Positions 51,830-62,131 of a stretch of DNA of 64,000 bases are shown piece after piece. Under the pieces are notes generated by a model. The model had not been told where the DNA came from. It made no database searches and saw nothing but the letters and a program-made list of their open reading frames with translations. The stretch is from assembly GCA_026168455.1 (NCBI GenBank), contig CM047425.1, forward strand, positions 94,677,580 to 94,741,579. The letters are read 5' to 3'. The translations under genes and the position numbers were made by a program. How positions within the stretch are numbered: position 1 is the first letter of the stretch; each line of letters opens with the position of its first letter. The DNA is from Theocolax elegans (Eukaryota; Arthropoda; Insecta; Hymenoptera; Cerocephalidae).

Positions 51830-53548
51830 AGAGAGCTGTTGATTAGTTCGTACAGTGCTTTGTTTGATTCATCGCTCCTTTATTGTATTGTTAATCAATG
51901 CGATCGTACAAACTGCACCGGAGACTATCCATCCGAGGACTGTATTTGTGCAACCAAACTTGAATCGGCAAATTTCTTAACTTCTGAGCAAATCAACTGA
52001 CTGTATATATCCGCGCCTAATATAACATCGACTGAGTCCGGTATATAAAAATGTGGATCTGCGAGAGATAAGTTTGAAAATATACTCAAATCGAGACCCA
52101 TGGGGCGATGCGCTGGTAAACGGGATGTTAATTTCGGGAGTATAAAAGCATCAGTTTCAATTTCTATGGAAGCCTCAGTCAACGATTTTATTGTAAATCG
52201 CGTAGCAGATCGTGCCGTACCCGCGGTATTAGTACCTAAACCAGTTAATGGAACGTTTACCCGACGTTTAGTTAGTCCGACCAGACTCGCGACAGAGTTT
52301 GTAACAAAGGAAGCTTCGGATCCTGGATCGAGTAAGGCTCGTACGCGTATTTGATTTCCATTTGGTCCAACGAGTGTTAGTTGAGCGGTTGCTAAAATAA
52401 CATGATAACTTCGCGGAGAGAACTAGTTGTAAGAGCGTTCACGCTACTCGCGGAATTAACGTCTTCGTCATCAGTTTTTATTGGTTTACTATCCCGGTTA
52501 TCAAAGGAAGCGTTACTAGTATGGTATGATGCCGTTCTTTACAGGTCGCGCATTTACTTAATGAGACACATTCGGAGACTCTATGCGGCCCGAAGCAATT
52601 AAAACAGAGCTGCAATCGACGTACGTCTCGACGACGTTCATATGGCGTTTTGGCTCTAAACCGATAGCATTGGTAAAGGGCGTGCGTGTTATCGCACAAC
52701 AGGCATTTTACTTTTCGATCTGTGCGAGTCTGTGAACTACACGCGTGATATACCTTTCGCGCACTTAAAAGAGGTTTCGTCGGCGGAACTAACCTTTTAT
52801 CCGATGTAATACCTTCAGATGCGGTCATGCTCAGAGTTTGAGATCTTTGTTCCAAAAATTCTGCTAACTCACTAAATTTTGGAAACCGCTCGAGTGAATT
52901 CACGTTATTATTATCAAGCGTAGCATTAATAAGAGTGCGGCGATCCTTTATGCTTAAATCAGCTTCCCAAGCTTTGCGCGAATCGGGATCTAAACGTGCA
53001 GCTAAAATATAAACAAACCATACATCCCAATATTCGACAGGCATCTGTAAATTTGTTAGCGCGCGAATAATGCGTTGAGCTTCGTCCGCGAAACCTCGTA
53101 ATTCCACCGCAGATTCTTTCTTTAGATAGGGCATATCTAAAAGGGCTCGCAAATGATTATTAACAATGAGTCGCGGATTGTGAAAACGCGCTTTCAATGC
53201 CTGCCAAGTCGTCAGATAGTTTGCGTTCGTAGTAGCAACATTCTTTACAAGGTCGGCCGCGGTACCTCTTAAACAAGTTTTTAAATATTGCAATTTCGTC
53301 GCGTCAGATAATCGAGATGCGTTATGAACTAATGTCGTGAACAAATCACAAAAATTCTCCCAATCTTCATATCTACCGGAGAATGAAGGTAGGTCTAGTC
53401 TTGGGAGCTTAGCCGCGCGGGGTTCAAATTCAGTCATTCGGTAAGTTGGTGATCCCGATGGTAAAACAGTTTCTGTCAGTGTCAAGTCTGATTTTAATGT
53501 TAAAAGAAAGTCAAGTGTATCTTCATATAATACTTGTAGTTTTGTCAT
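51830..53548 (-). pseudogene. BEL/Pao retrotransposon gag-protease remnant
   Basis: The gag part (52478-53548, 356 codons from ATG) shows the BEL/Pao DUF1759 core (LPRLDLPSFSGRYEDWENF, DATKLQYLKTCLRGTAADLV) and cysteine knuckles (CLLCDNTHALYQC, CFNCFGPHRVSEC, CATCKERHH). After a frame break comes the retropepsin-like DUF1758 domain (about 51925-52400): QLTLVGPNG, then RALLDPGSEASFV with the active-site Asp, then VDVILGADIY. A +1 shift near 51938 is needed to read TVLGWIVSGAVC, the usual end of this domain. In BEL elements gag packages RNA and the protease matures the polyprotein. Reverse transcriptase, RNase H and integrase are absent and no LTR pair is seen, so this is a truncated, frameshifted relic. 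Confidence 0.88.
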
Positions 53549-54486
53549 TACTCCGCTGGGGCCTTATTGTCTAAGCGAGTTACGCGCAACACATTGTGAC
53601 ACACGAACGCGTGTTTGAGGATGGTGTGTCGAATGTGTCGCTTCAACTGGTGGACAAAGCGCATGCGCGAACGTTTTTAGTTAATGCTATATTTTTGAAT
53701 GCCGCGTAATTCAAATATATATATACACAGTATTGTTTACAAAAACTTTATGTTGATTGGTTAATTGTTAAAAAATGTCAGATAATTGTTTCTTTCGAAA
53801 ATTTTATACACTAAAGAGGGCGATAGAAAAAGGTATTAGTGGAAGAAAATAATTTTTTATTTTAGAAGAAAACCATTTTTGAGAATATTTTTACTTTGTT
53901 GATCTCTTTTACAATACAAGTAATATACATGATTTTCATACTTCTTTACGAATTCATCAACTTGCGAATCAGAATAAAAATTGAATTGCTTATTACTAGA
54001 TTCATCAAATCTAATATTTTCCGAACTTGATTAGGAAACTTGATTAGGAATATGATGACGACCAACTTAAGAAAAATTACAAGTATAACTAAAATACATA
54101 TATATATATAAAAAAATGAAAATCGTCATTCGTCTAGGGACATTTATTTATATATATATATATCTGTCGGACATATAACATCAGCCTATTTTGAATATAT
54201 AGTTAAAAGATTTTATTTTTCACTAATACTCCTATGAATTTTCTACGATCTGAAACTAACACATTTATTAGGTTTTGTTTTCAAGTTTACGAATTAAGTC
54301 GATTAACGTCTACAACATGAATGTTGTCAAAACCGTATTTCTATGCTTCGATATTCGCGCATTCGACAATCGCTTGAAGTTTGCAACTGTCAAAATAATT
54401 TTTCTTTACTACAATTTAGTTTTTATTTTTTAGACAGATAAATAAATCGAGTTTAGTTTATTTAATATATATACTTGGATCAAGAC
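53549..54486. other. BEL 5' leader and AT-rich DNA
   Basis: The first 130 bp upstream of gag are GC-richer and may be leader or LTR, without a confirmed boundary. The rest is AT-rich with (TA)n runs near 54099-54110 and 54151-54163. No gene seen. Confidence 0.35.
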
Positions 54487-54865
54487 CGACGCGGTGGCGG
54501 AGTGGCGGAGACGCACCTCGGCCGGTCACGGAAGTTAAGCAGTATTGAGCGCGGTACCCAAGTGGATGGGTGACGTTCTCGGTCGCTTGGCTTTCGTGGC
54601 GGGTTAGGTGTTTTTTCACACTTCACAACGTGAGCGGGAGGTGTGAAACATTCGGTTTCGGTGTCAAGGCCTACGCAATGTGACTTTGACACCCAAAAAG
54701 AATGTTTCGATTACACCGGCCATCTCGTGTGAGGTTTTCCCTGCTTCACAGGTTTCCCTCATCCACGGGCATAACCCCGGGCGAATGCGAGATGGTGGGG
54801 TTTTTAAGGGAGGGATAAAGCACCCACACATAGGTGGTAGGTGGACACCGTTTAGGTGAAAAACT
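54487..54865 (+). repeat. 5S-rRNA-derived SINE-like repeat
   Basis: The 5' part (about 54519-54580) closely follows 5S rRNA: CGGCCGGTCACGGAAG, TTAAGCAG, GAGCGCGGTACC, AAGTGGATGGGTGACG. These are the A-box, intermediate and C-box regions of the internal pol III promoter. The first 40 bases and the 3' end of a real 5S gene are not matched, and unrelated sequence follows (TCGGTTTCGGTGTC..., CATCCACGGGCATAACCCCG, ...GTGGTAGGTGGACACCG). A 5S-like head with a foreign body and tail is the plan of SINE3-type retroposons. A degenerate 5S pseudogene fused to other DNA is the alternative. Confidence 0.65.
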
Positions 54866-55997
54866 CCTCGAATTTTACATTGATAGGATAGAGAGAGAGA
54901 AAGAGATAGATTGTTGTTTGTGTCGAGGGAGAAGCGTTACTTCTCGCGTACGGAGCAGTTGCTCGAGTCGGCAAGTGCCGCTATGAATTTTTGTTTGTGT
55001 TGTATGTGTGTGTGTATGTATTACCGAACGGTCGAATCGGGGCCCCGCGATTCGCGCCTCGCGTCTTCTTCGTTACCAACTGCTAGCCTAACACGACCTG
55101 CCTGATGGGGGGACTTCCTATTCTCGCCTACCCGTCGTTGATCTACGTGGAGCCTTGCTTGAAGATCAAAGTTGCTGCGTCGAGTTCGTACGTACGAATG
55201 AATGCGAGCTCGGATGAGCGCGCCTTTTTCCCCCCATAGCGCGGACCTGCTCTCGATGCACGGCGCTCGACCGGCTCTCCGTGGCCGATCAATGCGCGCG
55301 CACCCGATTCTCATCTTTTCCGATTCGCGTGATCCAGCCTTTCTACGATTAATTAATTAATGATCGAACGCGTATTTAGAGATAACGCGATTTAGTCTCA
55401 ACAAAATGATTTGATTATAAAATAACTTATCTAATTAAAATTATTATAAGTTATATATAATTATTATAAGTTTGCGCCAATACCGTTAACAACACTTCGT
55501 CGAAGGCAAATAGAACAAGGAAATAACGGGTAAAATCAATTAATACTTGACGATAATGATTTGTGTGATGGAAGGATATATGTGCAGGTACATTATAAAT
55601 ACTAAAAAATTACATAACTTTTTATTTAACATTTTATATTATATAAATATTTTTTTATTAAAAAAATTCAAATTCTATAGTATAGGCAATAAATAGTCTA
55701 CTTAAACTATTAACAAATTAAATTCAATTTCAAAAATGGTTTAAAAAATAAGAACAAAGTATTAATAATGCATTCTTTCTCATTCAATGTATTCTACAGT
55801 ATTTCTAAAAATTTTATTCAATGTTTAACCTAAAAATGTTGTGTAATGTATATAATAGAACCTGTTTAATTGGTAAAAAATAGAAAAAAATCTTAAATGT
55901 GTATGCAATTTTAATATTATAATATTTATACATGTAATATTGGATAACTAAAATAAAATTTATTTAAATTATGGTAGTAATTGTTTACCAATTATAA
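54866..55997. other. CpG-rich block and AT-rich DNA
   Basis: 54890-55345 has GAGA-rich and CpG-rich sequence like the islands upstream of caudal, with no recognised coding content. 55346-55997 is AT-rich with nothing seen. Confidence 0.4.
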
Positions 55998-58956
55998 ATG
56001 AAGGAAACAGAATTGGAGTTCGATGAAATAAGTGAATCAGGTTCAGTTTCAATAGAAAGTATTTCAGAATTTGATGAGGCTTTACTTGACAACGACGTTC
56101 AAAACGATTTTACATCGACAGAAAACATTAGCAATTAGTATTTTAATACCAAATTATACATGTTGACGATTGAAGTAGGAGAGAGGACTTGGGCACCAAT
56201 TAAATACAAATTTTGTATACTGATTTGTAGGCGTGAGGATACGGCAAGCGACAATAAGAGACTGAGACAACGGTGTTGCACACTTATCGCGCGAGAGCGC
56301 TTCCGACCCCGCTCTTTTCAAATTCCGTAATATTCAGTCCCACCCATTCTTGGAATTTTATATTTTCACATGCGTTTCTTTGTTAACACCCGTTTTGAAT
56401 CATCAGGACTACCGATATATATACTATTTGTACGGTACACGAAAGAATCTACAGAGGTCGAATAAAATATTCGCAAAGAGATTCATTTAGACTTAAAGCA
56501 ACTTGCGTTTCTATCCACTACAAGACGCTTCCGCCCCAACATAAGTCATAATGTTGAGCGTAAAAATGGAGTTAACAAGATAATGAATCGTATTTCCGTA
56601 CATTTCTCCGCTTTAAAAAATGTCGTAGTCTCTTGCCCTCGCTTGCGCATTTTACCCTTATCCATTTATTTTATTACAAATTCAAAACATTTCTTTTGTT
56701 TTACATACATGTTTCCATACGGTTTCATGAAATACAAATTTTACATTTACTAAAGGAACGTATACTTAAATTCTAAGAAATTTGCTTGGTTATCATAACA
56801 TGATAAATTTCTCATACATTTCAAATTAAATTATTCTGCAATAAATTAAACAAATTTGTTCTGTTGGTGTACTATTCCAAACCACATTGACAATCAAAAC
56901 AAAACGCTTTGGGATAGAAGACGGCAACAATATAATTTATCGAAATTGTCTATTAGTGAATCAATTTTTTTTATTTTAGATTTTCATATGAAAAATTCTT
57001 TAACTAAATCAGCACTAAAAAACTTATTACGACTTCTTAATAATTTTTTGCCAGAAACACGGTACCATTTATTTAAAATTATTGAGCTGATAACACCTTA
57101 TAAATATGATGAAATTAGAAAGCATCGCATTTGTGAAGTATGCTCTAATTATCTTGGCAACTGGGACCGTCAGCCACGTATCATATCATGTAACGCTTGT
57201 AATAGCAATAAAATAAACGGAATATTTATCGAATACGATTTAAAACTGTTGCTAAAAAATGTCTTTAAATTAAGAGATTTAAAGAGACTTGTGATACTTC
57301 AAATGATACTGAACCTAACTGTATTTCTGATATTACCTCGGGTTTTCAGTATGAAAAATTGAAAAATAATGTAACTCTAAATAATTATGATTTGTGCCTA
57401 TTATGGAATACACATTGTGTACCTATATCTAGCAGTTCTAATGGCCAAATATGGCTTGTTCAAGTGTAAATAGTAAATATTCATCCAAAGCATAGAAGAA
57501 ACTGTCAATACGTTGCCGGAATTTATTACAGTGAAAAAAAACTCGACATGATGCGTTTTTTGAAACCATTCCTAGAATGCATGAAAGATTTTCGACATAA
57601 TGGTTCGAATGGTTTGACCGTGCAAATAATACGATGCAAAAAAGTATTATAATAGCACCAATTGCAACTTTAGACGCTCCTGCAAGAGGAGACGCTCAAA
57701 TTTAATGAGATATAATGGTTTTTTGTAATTGCACAAGCTGCAAAAATCCGGGACAAACATGTTGTACTGGTTTAGGTTTTAATTATGTATATTCTTATAA
57801 AAATTTCCCTTATAGAACACAAGAAAATATGATTAAACAAGCAGAAAAAGCAACGCGTGAAAATTTAGTTCATGTCAACTAATGTACGCGATACTTTTGG
57901 GATCACGGTCATTATTTTCATTATGGTTTCACCCAAAAAACAATAATCGTCCACTTTTCATTAAAAAGTAATTCGGGATGAAATTAAAACAGATTTGGAA
58001 CAAATCTATCCGTCAGATTATATACCTAGAACCGCAAGATCTTTAAAAAATTTTAAATATTGAAAGGCTTCGGAAATAAGGACCTTTATTTTGTTTATCA
58101 GCCCCATCATACTAAAAAATAGATTACCCGAAAAGTATTATCAACACTATTTGTTTCTTATTTACGCGACAAGAATTTTGTTACAAAATAAAATTCATAT
58201 TGTAGAAATTGATTTAACCGAAAATCTTCTTCATTTATTTGTAAGCGATGTAGAAAAATTGTACGGGCTTGAAAATTGTTCCTTCAATATACATTCAATA
58301 TATTGTGTCACATGGCTCATTATGTACGACTATGGGGACCTATGTGGTCGTGGTCTGCATTTCCCTTTGAGGATGGAAATGGGTACATAAAAAAATTACT
58401 CACGGCTTCAATAAATTGGATGTCGAAATCTCTAATACCTTAAAGCTAATTTCTGCGTATCGCACCTTAAGATTTAACATTTTTTCATTTAATGAAGAGT
58501 TGAACAAGATGCAGAACCTCTTGGAGCTGTTCAAAAGTATAATTTTCAAGAGCTTGATCAAGAAGCAATACAAGAATTTTGTCTTTAAATAATACAAATA
58601 TTAATAATATTAAAATATATGCCAGAGTAAAAACCATATTTACTTCTAAAATTTACAATAGGCAAAAGAAAAGAGTAAATTATTATATTTTTTGGAAAAA
58701 TTCTTTACATGGCATGATTCTTTATTTTATGTCAATTGATAATATTTTATTTACTGTTGTGCAAAAACTTGCAAATGTAAGTAGTTCTGATAATCATATT
58801 TTTTGTCGCGCTGTAGGAATTAATTTTATTACTTACCTTGTACCATATCGTCCATCATACTGTATATACATAATACCTGCTAATGAAATTCAAGGAAAAA
58901 CGTTTAGATTAAAAAATTTTTTATGTTCTTCCCCTAATAATTATAAACAAAAATAG
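55998..58956 (+). pseudogene. decayed CACTA transposase, second copy
   Basis: Homologous along its length to the intact transposase at 30446-33373 but on the plus strand. An N-terminal acidic piece is at 55998-56138 (LEFDEISESGSVSIES...). The main pieces are 56856-57362 (SISESIFFILDFH, HRICEVCSNYLGNWDRQPRI), about 57376-57540 (LCLLWNTHCVP, SSNGQIWLVQ), about 57650-57700 (APIATLDAPARG), 58091-58390 (PEKYYQHYLFLIYATR) and 58579-58956 (ends in a C-terminus parallel to the intact copy). The first catalytic Asp is His here (WNTHCVP), the region of the second Asp (DYMH) is deleted near 57880-57900, and several stops and frameshifts are present. The Glu block (FEDGNG, about 58366-58383) remains. A probable solo LTR (56161-56541) splits it. 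Non-functional. Confidence 0.85.
56161..56541. repeat. probable solo LTR inside the CACTA relic
   Basis: A 381-bp segment starts TGTTGACG and ends CCCCAACA, giving the inverted pentamer TGTTG/CAACA and the TG...CA ends of LTRs. It is GC-richer than its surroundings and contains AATAAA at about 56461-56466. It separates the N-terminal piece of the decayed transposase from the rest. Flanking bases (ATACA / TAAGT) do not give a perfect target duplication, and no internal retroelement or second LTR is seen, hence solo and old. Confidence 0.5.
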
Positions 58957-59309
58957 TCTCTTATGTTAATATGACGTTTAATATGTTATTGTTCTTCTTA
59001 TTTATTAAATGTAAATAAATTTTATTTAACTTAACTTAAAATATATTTGCGTAATAATATAATTTTGTGTACTTTATGTAAAAAATTATACAAATTGTAT
59101 ACATAATTTATAAGTATTTTATACGGCCATTTTTGTATACAATTTTTATAAAATAAATTTTATAGATTTTTTGTACAATCTTTTTAAAAAATTTTTCATT
59201 TAAGGTATCTGCGGGGGGAGAAACGATTTCAACAACGACTTTTATATCAGATAAAGACTCAGGATGCCAACAAAAAATAGTAGTAAGTAAATGTAATGGT
59301 TGAATACAA

Positions 59310-59515
59310 TATTTTATTGATACTTGGAAGCACATTACCTACGATCCAGTTGTGCCAAAGTTTGTTAAGGAAGAAATGTTAGCTTGTGAAAATGCTGTTA
59401 ATAGTTTAATAAAAAAAGGTGCAATTGCAAAATGTTTAACTACAAAAAATCAATATATTAAGAAACATATACAAATCGAACCTACCTTAGTGGAAATTGA
59501 GCATTTTAAGGTTAG
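59310..59515 (+). pseudogene. possible DIRS-like reverse transcriptase fragment
   Basis: One plus-strand frame reads DTWKHITYDPVV, then FVKEEMLACENAVNSLIKKGAIAKC. This resembles the start of DIRS/Ngaro-type reverse transcriptase (W..IT.DP..L....., then LL.KGAI..C). The similarity does not continue past about 59450, and a stop (TGA) lies just upstream. If correct, it is a short relic of a tyrosine-recombinase retrotransposon; alternatively it is a fragment of the neighbouring CACTA element. Confidence 0.35.
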
Positions 59516-59744
59516 TTGAAAATATTTTTTGGCCAGTAATTGTAGAATTATTGGCCATTTTTGACCAAATGGCCAATTTTTGGTCAAACAAACGTTTCAC
59601 AAATGCTTTCATTTCTACTAGGGTACTTATATAGTAATAAATCGAGAGCGAGTAATGTTTACATTTTCTCTGTTGATGACGCACAGGTTTTGTATTAAAA
59701 TATGATCGGCTGATTTAACGAGTTTTCATTTTAAATACAATATG

Positions 59745-60416
59745 CGAATACTGTCTATTTAATTTAATTGAATTTTCTTGTAAATTAACATGTACCATTT
59801 CGGATGTCAATCTTTTACCATAGTTCGCTTCTCTAAAATTTTTAAATCTTGCCAATCATATTTATGATTATTATGCTGTATATGTTGAAAAACAATCGAA
59901 TCTTTAATTTTTTTATGTTCATTGACTCGTGTGATAATTTATCTCTAGGTTTGTCCGACATGAGAAACATTGCCGTCAATATAAATTAATTTATATACAA
60001 CATTATTTAGAGTATTTCTATCTGTTTTGTCTTTACCTTTATTTATGATATAATTTAATTTATTTTCTACAGATGAGATAGTTTTTACTCCGTGCTGTTT
60101 TAAATTAATTGATATTTTTTCATAAAGATTTTTAGAATATCGTAAAGTGAGTACTTAAGGTTGCAAGACATTTTTTAATCTATTTTTCAATAAAAAGTTC
60201 GGGATAGTTATTTTTTAGTAGGTATTCTTTTACTTTATATTATTATGATGATATTTTTATTTGAAATTTATGTTGCTCTGTTAATTAAATTGTTGACTAT
60301 GGCAATTTTCTGTGATATAGCATGTGCTGATTTAAAATTTAAAAACCGTGCAGAAAAAGTAGGTTTTGTGTACCAATCAAATATAATTTTATTATCATTT
60401 TTAATTAGTAACGTAT
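59745..60416 (-). pseudogene. Penelope-like element remnant (RT end plus GIY-YIG endonuclease)
   Basis: The minus strand, from 60416 down, reads DTLLIKNDNKIIFDWYTKPTF, then ARFLNFKSAHAISQK, the block near the end of the Penelope-like reverse transcriptase. A linker follows (LRYSKNLYEKISINLKQHG, NKLNYIINKGKDKTDRNTLN). Then comes NVVYKLIYIDGNVSHVGQT, the GIY-YIG endonuclease core in its Penelope form, with ITRVNEHKK, DWQDLKILEKR and, after a frameshift, LTSEMVHVNLQ. Penelope elements use this nuclease to nick the target and prime reverse transcription. Stops after GQT and frameshifts show decay. The N-terminal RT is missing: the frame is cut exactly where the adjacent fold-back element begins (60417). 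The plus-strand open frame at 60245-60439 is only the antisense of this relic. Confidence 0.85.
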
Positions 60417-60618
60417 CTACCAGCGTAGAAAAAAATTAATGTGAAAATCATGGCAAAATTTTTCCTTTCAATATCTTGTCAAAATCGTGGCTAATGAGCA
60501 GAATTCACGATTTTGCAAGGATTTTGCCATAAATATTATTTAAATTATAATAAAAAAAATAATTAAAATTTGTTGAAAACGTATGGCATTTTATTAACTA
60601 TAATTTAAAAAAAAAAAG

Positions 60619-60681
60619 TAATCCTTCGGAGACTCGAACTCGAATCTTTTATACCGAAGTCTTTCGCTCTACCAACTATGG
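60619..60681 (-). ncRNA. tRNA-like / pol III promoter motif, left arm (inverted)
   Basis: Minus-strand copy of the tRNA-like motif at 61129-61192, with B-box GAGTTCGAGTCTCC and A-box-side GTTGGTAGAGCG, followed on the minus strand by a T-rich run. Divergent at the A-box start (CATAGTTGG). Together the two arms could transcribe outward from the element. Confidence 0.5.
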
Positions 60682-61128
60682 TCATATTCTGTAATGCGTG
60701 TGCGCAGTGCGCGCAGATTTATATAAAAAAATGTTTTTGGAATGTTCCAAAATTAAAAACTTTTGTTATCAAATTGACAATATAGTCTACCAATTCGAAA
60801 TCAATTTTTGATTCATTTTTTAATTAAAATAAGTACTGTGCATCGAAAACACGTTTTAAATTTTAATTGCAGGTTAGATCTATATAAGCGCATGAATTGC
60901 TGCTACTCGAAAAACAATTTAATATCGGAATGCTCCATTATTTTTTTTAAATTATATATGTTTCGGAACACACATTTGTATGCGCGCACGCATTACGGAA
61001 TACGACCTGTGCTATTTTATTGTTTATATCAATATGTTAAATTCAGATTATAAAATGAATTAAAGTGTGCTGCTATTGTTGTTTTTTATATTTAACCTGA
61101 ATTTAACATATTGACATAAACAACAAAA

Positions 61129-61200
61129 TAGCACAGTTGGTAGAGCGAAAGACTTTGGTATAAAAGATTCGAGTTCGAGTCTCCGAAGGATTACTTTTTT
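61129..61200 (+). ncRNA. tRNA-like / pol III promoter motif (SINE-like), right arm
   Basis: TAGCACAGTTGG (61129-61140) fits the pol III A-box and tRNA D-arm; GAGTTCGAGTCTCC (61171-61184) fits the B-box and T-arm; CCGAAGGA follows as in the 3' acceptor of some tRNAs, then a T-run terminator (61194-61204). The anticodon arm does not pair convincingly and the acceptor 5' half is missing, so this is a tRNA-derived sequence rather than a working tRNA. An inverted partner lies at 60619-60681. Confidence 0.6.
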
Positions 61201-61430
61201 TTTTAAATTATAGTTAATAAAATGCCATACGTTTGCAACAAATTTAATTATTTTTTTATTATAAATTAAATAATATTTATGGCATAATTCTTGCAAAATC
61301 ATGGATTCTGCTCATTAGCCACGATTATGCCAAGATATTGCAAGGAAAAATTTTGCCATGATTTTCACATTAATTTTTTTCTACGCGGGTAGGAACGGAT
61401 AGACGAAACACATAGACTTAAAATTTCTTT

Positions 61431-61844
61431 CTTTCTTATTAAATATTTTCAATTTTATTACTTAGTATTTATTTGCTTCTTCTTTTGGTTTATGTCTGGC
61501 GGCTTGTGGCCTTCATAATGTTGTCCTCGGGATTGATACGCGGCGAATTGTCGTGCCTTTTCGAGCGAGCAACTTGGAGTTCTTAGAGTCGTTAGACGTT
61601 AGCTCAGCAAGACCAACAAAATTCAATATCAATTTATCTTTCTTATTAAAATATTTTCAATTTTATTACTTAGTATTTATTTGCTTCTTCTTTTGGTTTA
61701 TGTCTGGCGGCTTGTGGCCTTCATAATGTTGTCCTCGGGATTGATACGCGGCGAATTGTCGTGCCTTTTCGAGCGAGCAACTTGGAGTTCTTAGAGTCGT
61801 TAGACGTTAGCTCAGCAAGACCAACAAAATTCAATATCAATTTA
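61431..61844. repeat. 208-bp tandem duplication (two units)
   Basis: 61431-61637 and 61638-61844 are nearly identical (one A inserted near 61649). Unit: CTTTCTTATT... GGCGGCTTGTGGCCTTC... GATACGCGGCGAATTG... ending AATATCAATTTA. Its GC-rich middle differs from the AT-rich surroundings. Confidence 0.95.
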
Positions 61845-62057
61845 AAAACTTTTGCCTGGGCGAGAAAAAATTATATTTTAATAATAACAGGACTTTGGTT
61901 TAAGATTATGTCTATAGTACATACTCTGATGTTAGGGGGCACTTTTCCATCCACAATCAGATTTTCCATCTTATGTGTACTTATATAGGCTCCGTTCATT
62001 CGTTCTTACGATACCAAAATTTTAAGTTTATCATTATTTTGATTCAATAATACTGTC

Positions 62058-62131
62058 TTGTGTGTCTGGGCAGGGACCGTCTGCGCCCCACTGATGAGTT
62101 CTGGCAGACGGTCCCAAGACGAAACACATAG
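62058..62131 (+). ncRNA. hammerhead ribozyme motif
   Basis: All core elements are present in order. Helix III 5' strand TTGTGTG leads to the cleavage triplet GTC (62064-62066, cut after 62066). Helix I begins with T, pairing the A just before the core (TGGG with CCCA), with loop around 62071-62083. The core CTGATGA is at 62091-62097. Helix II is GTTCTGG (62098-62104) with CCAAGAC (62114-62120), one mismatch and one wobble. GAAA is at 62121-62124. Helix III 3' strand CACATAG (62125-62131) gives seven pairs including one or two wobbles. Loops I and II contain exactly complementary 11-mers (GGGACCGTCTG and CAGACGGTCCC), which could form loop-loop contacts or a competing fold. Self-cleavage in the transcript is expected from the motif, not shown. 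Confidence 0.8.

Larger units (their letters stand above)
60417..61391. repeat. 975-bp fold-back element with tRNA-like arms
   Basis: Arms of about 265 bp are near-perfect inverted repeats: left GCGTAGAAAAAAATTAATGT (from about 60423) and right ACATTAATTTTTTTCTACGC (to about 61386), through to the segment containing tRNA-like sequence (left 60619-60681 on minus, right 61129-61192 on plus). A second inner inverted repeat of about 45 bp (61010-61045 with 61090-61135, GTGCTATTTTATTGTTTATA / complement) extends the pairing on one side. The centre (60690-61000) is unique and includes (GC)-rich GTGTGCGCAGTGCGCGC at 60698-60714. It directly abuts the Penelope relic on the left and the hammerhead unit on the right. 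Confidence 0.82.

Noticed and set aside
54480..54692. 70-codon minus-strand frame
   Set aside because: Antisense of the 5S-derived repeat.
60245..60439. 64-codon plus-strand frame
   Set aside because: Antisense of the Penelope RT segment, which reads clearly on the minus strand.
61129..61192. Functional tRNA gene
   Set aside because: The A- and B-boxes are good but the anticodon arm does not pair and the acceptor 5' half is missing; tRNA-derived repeat is the better call.
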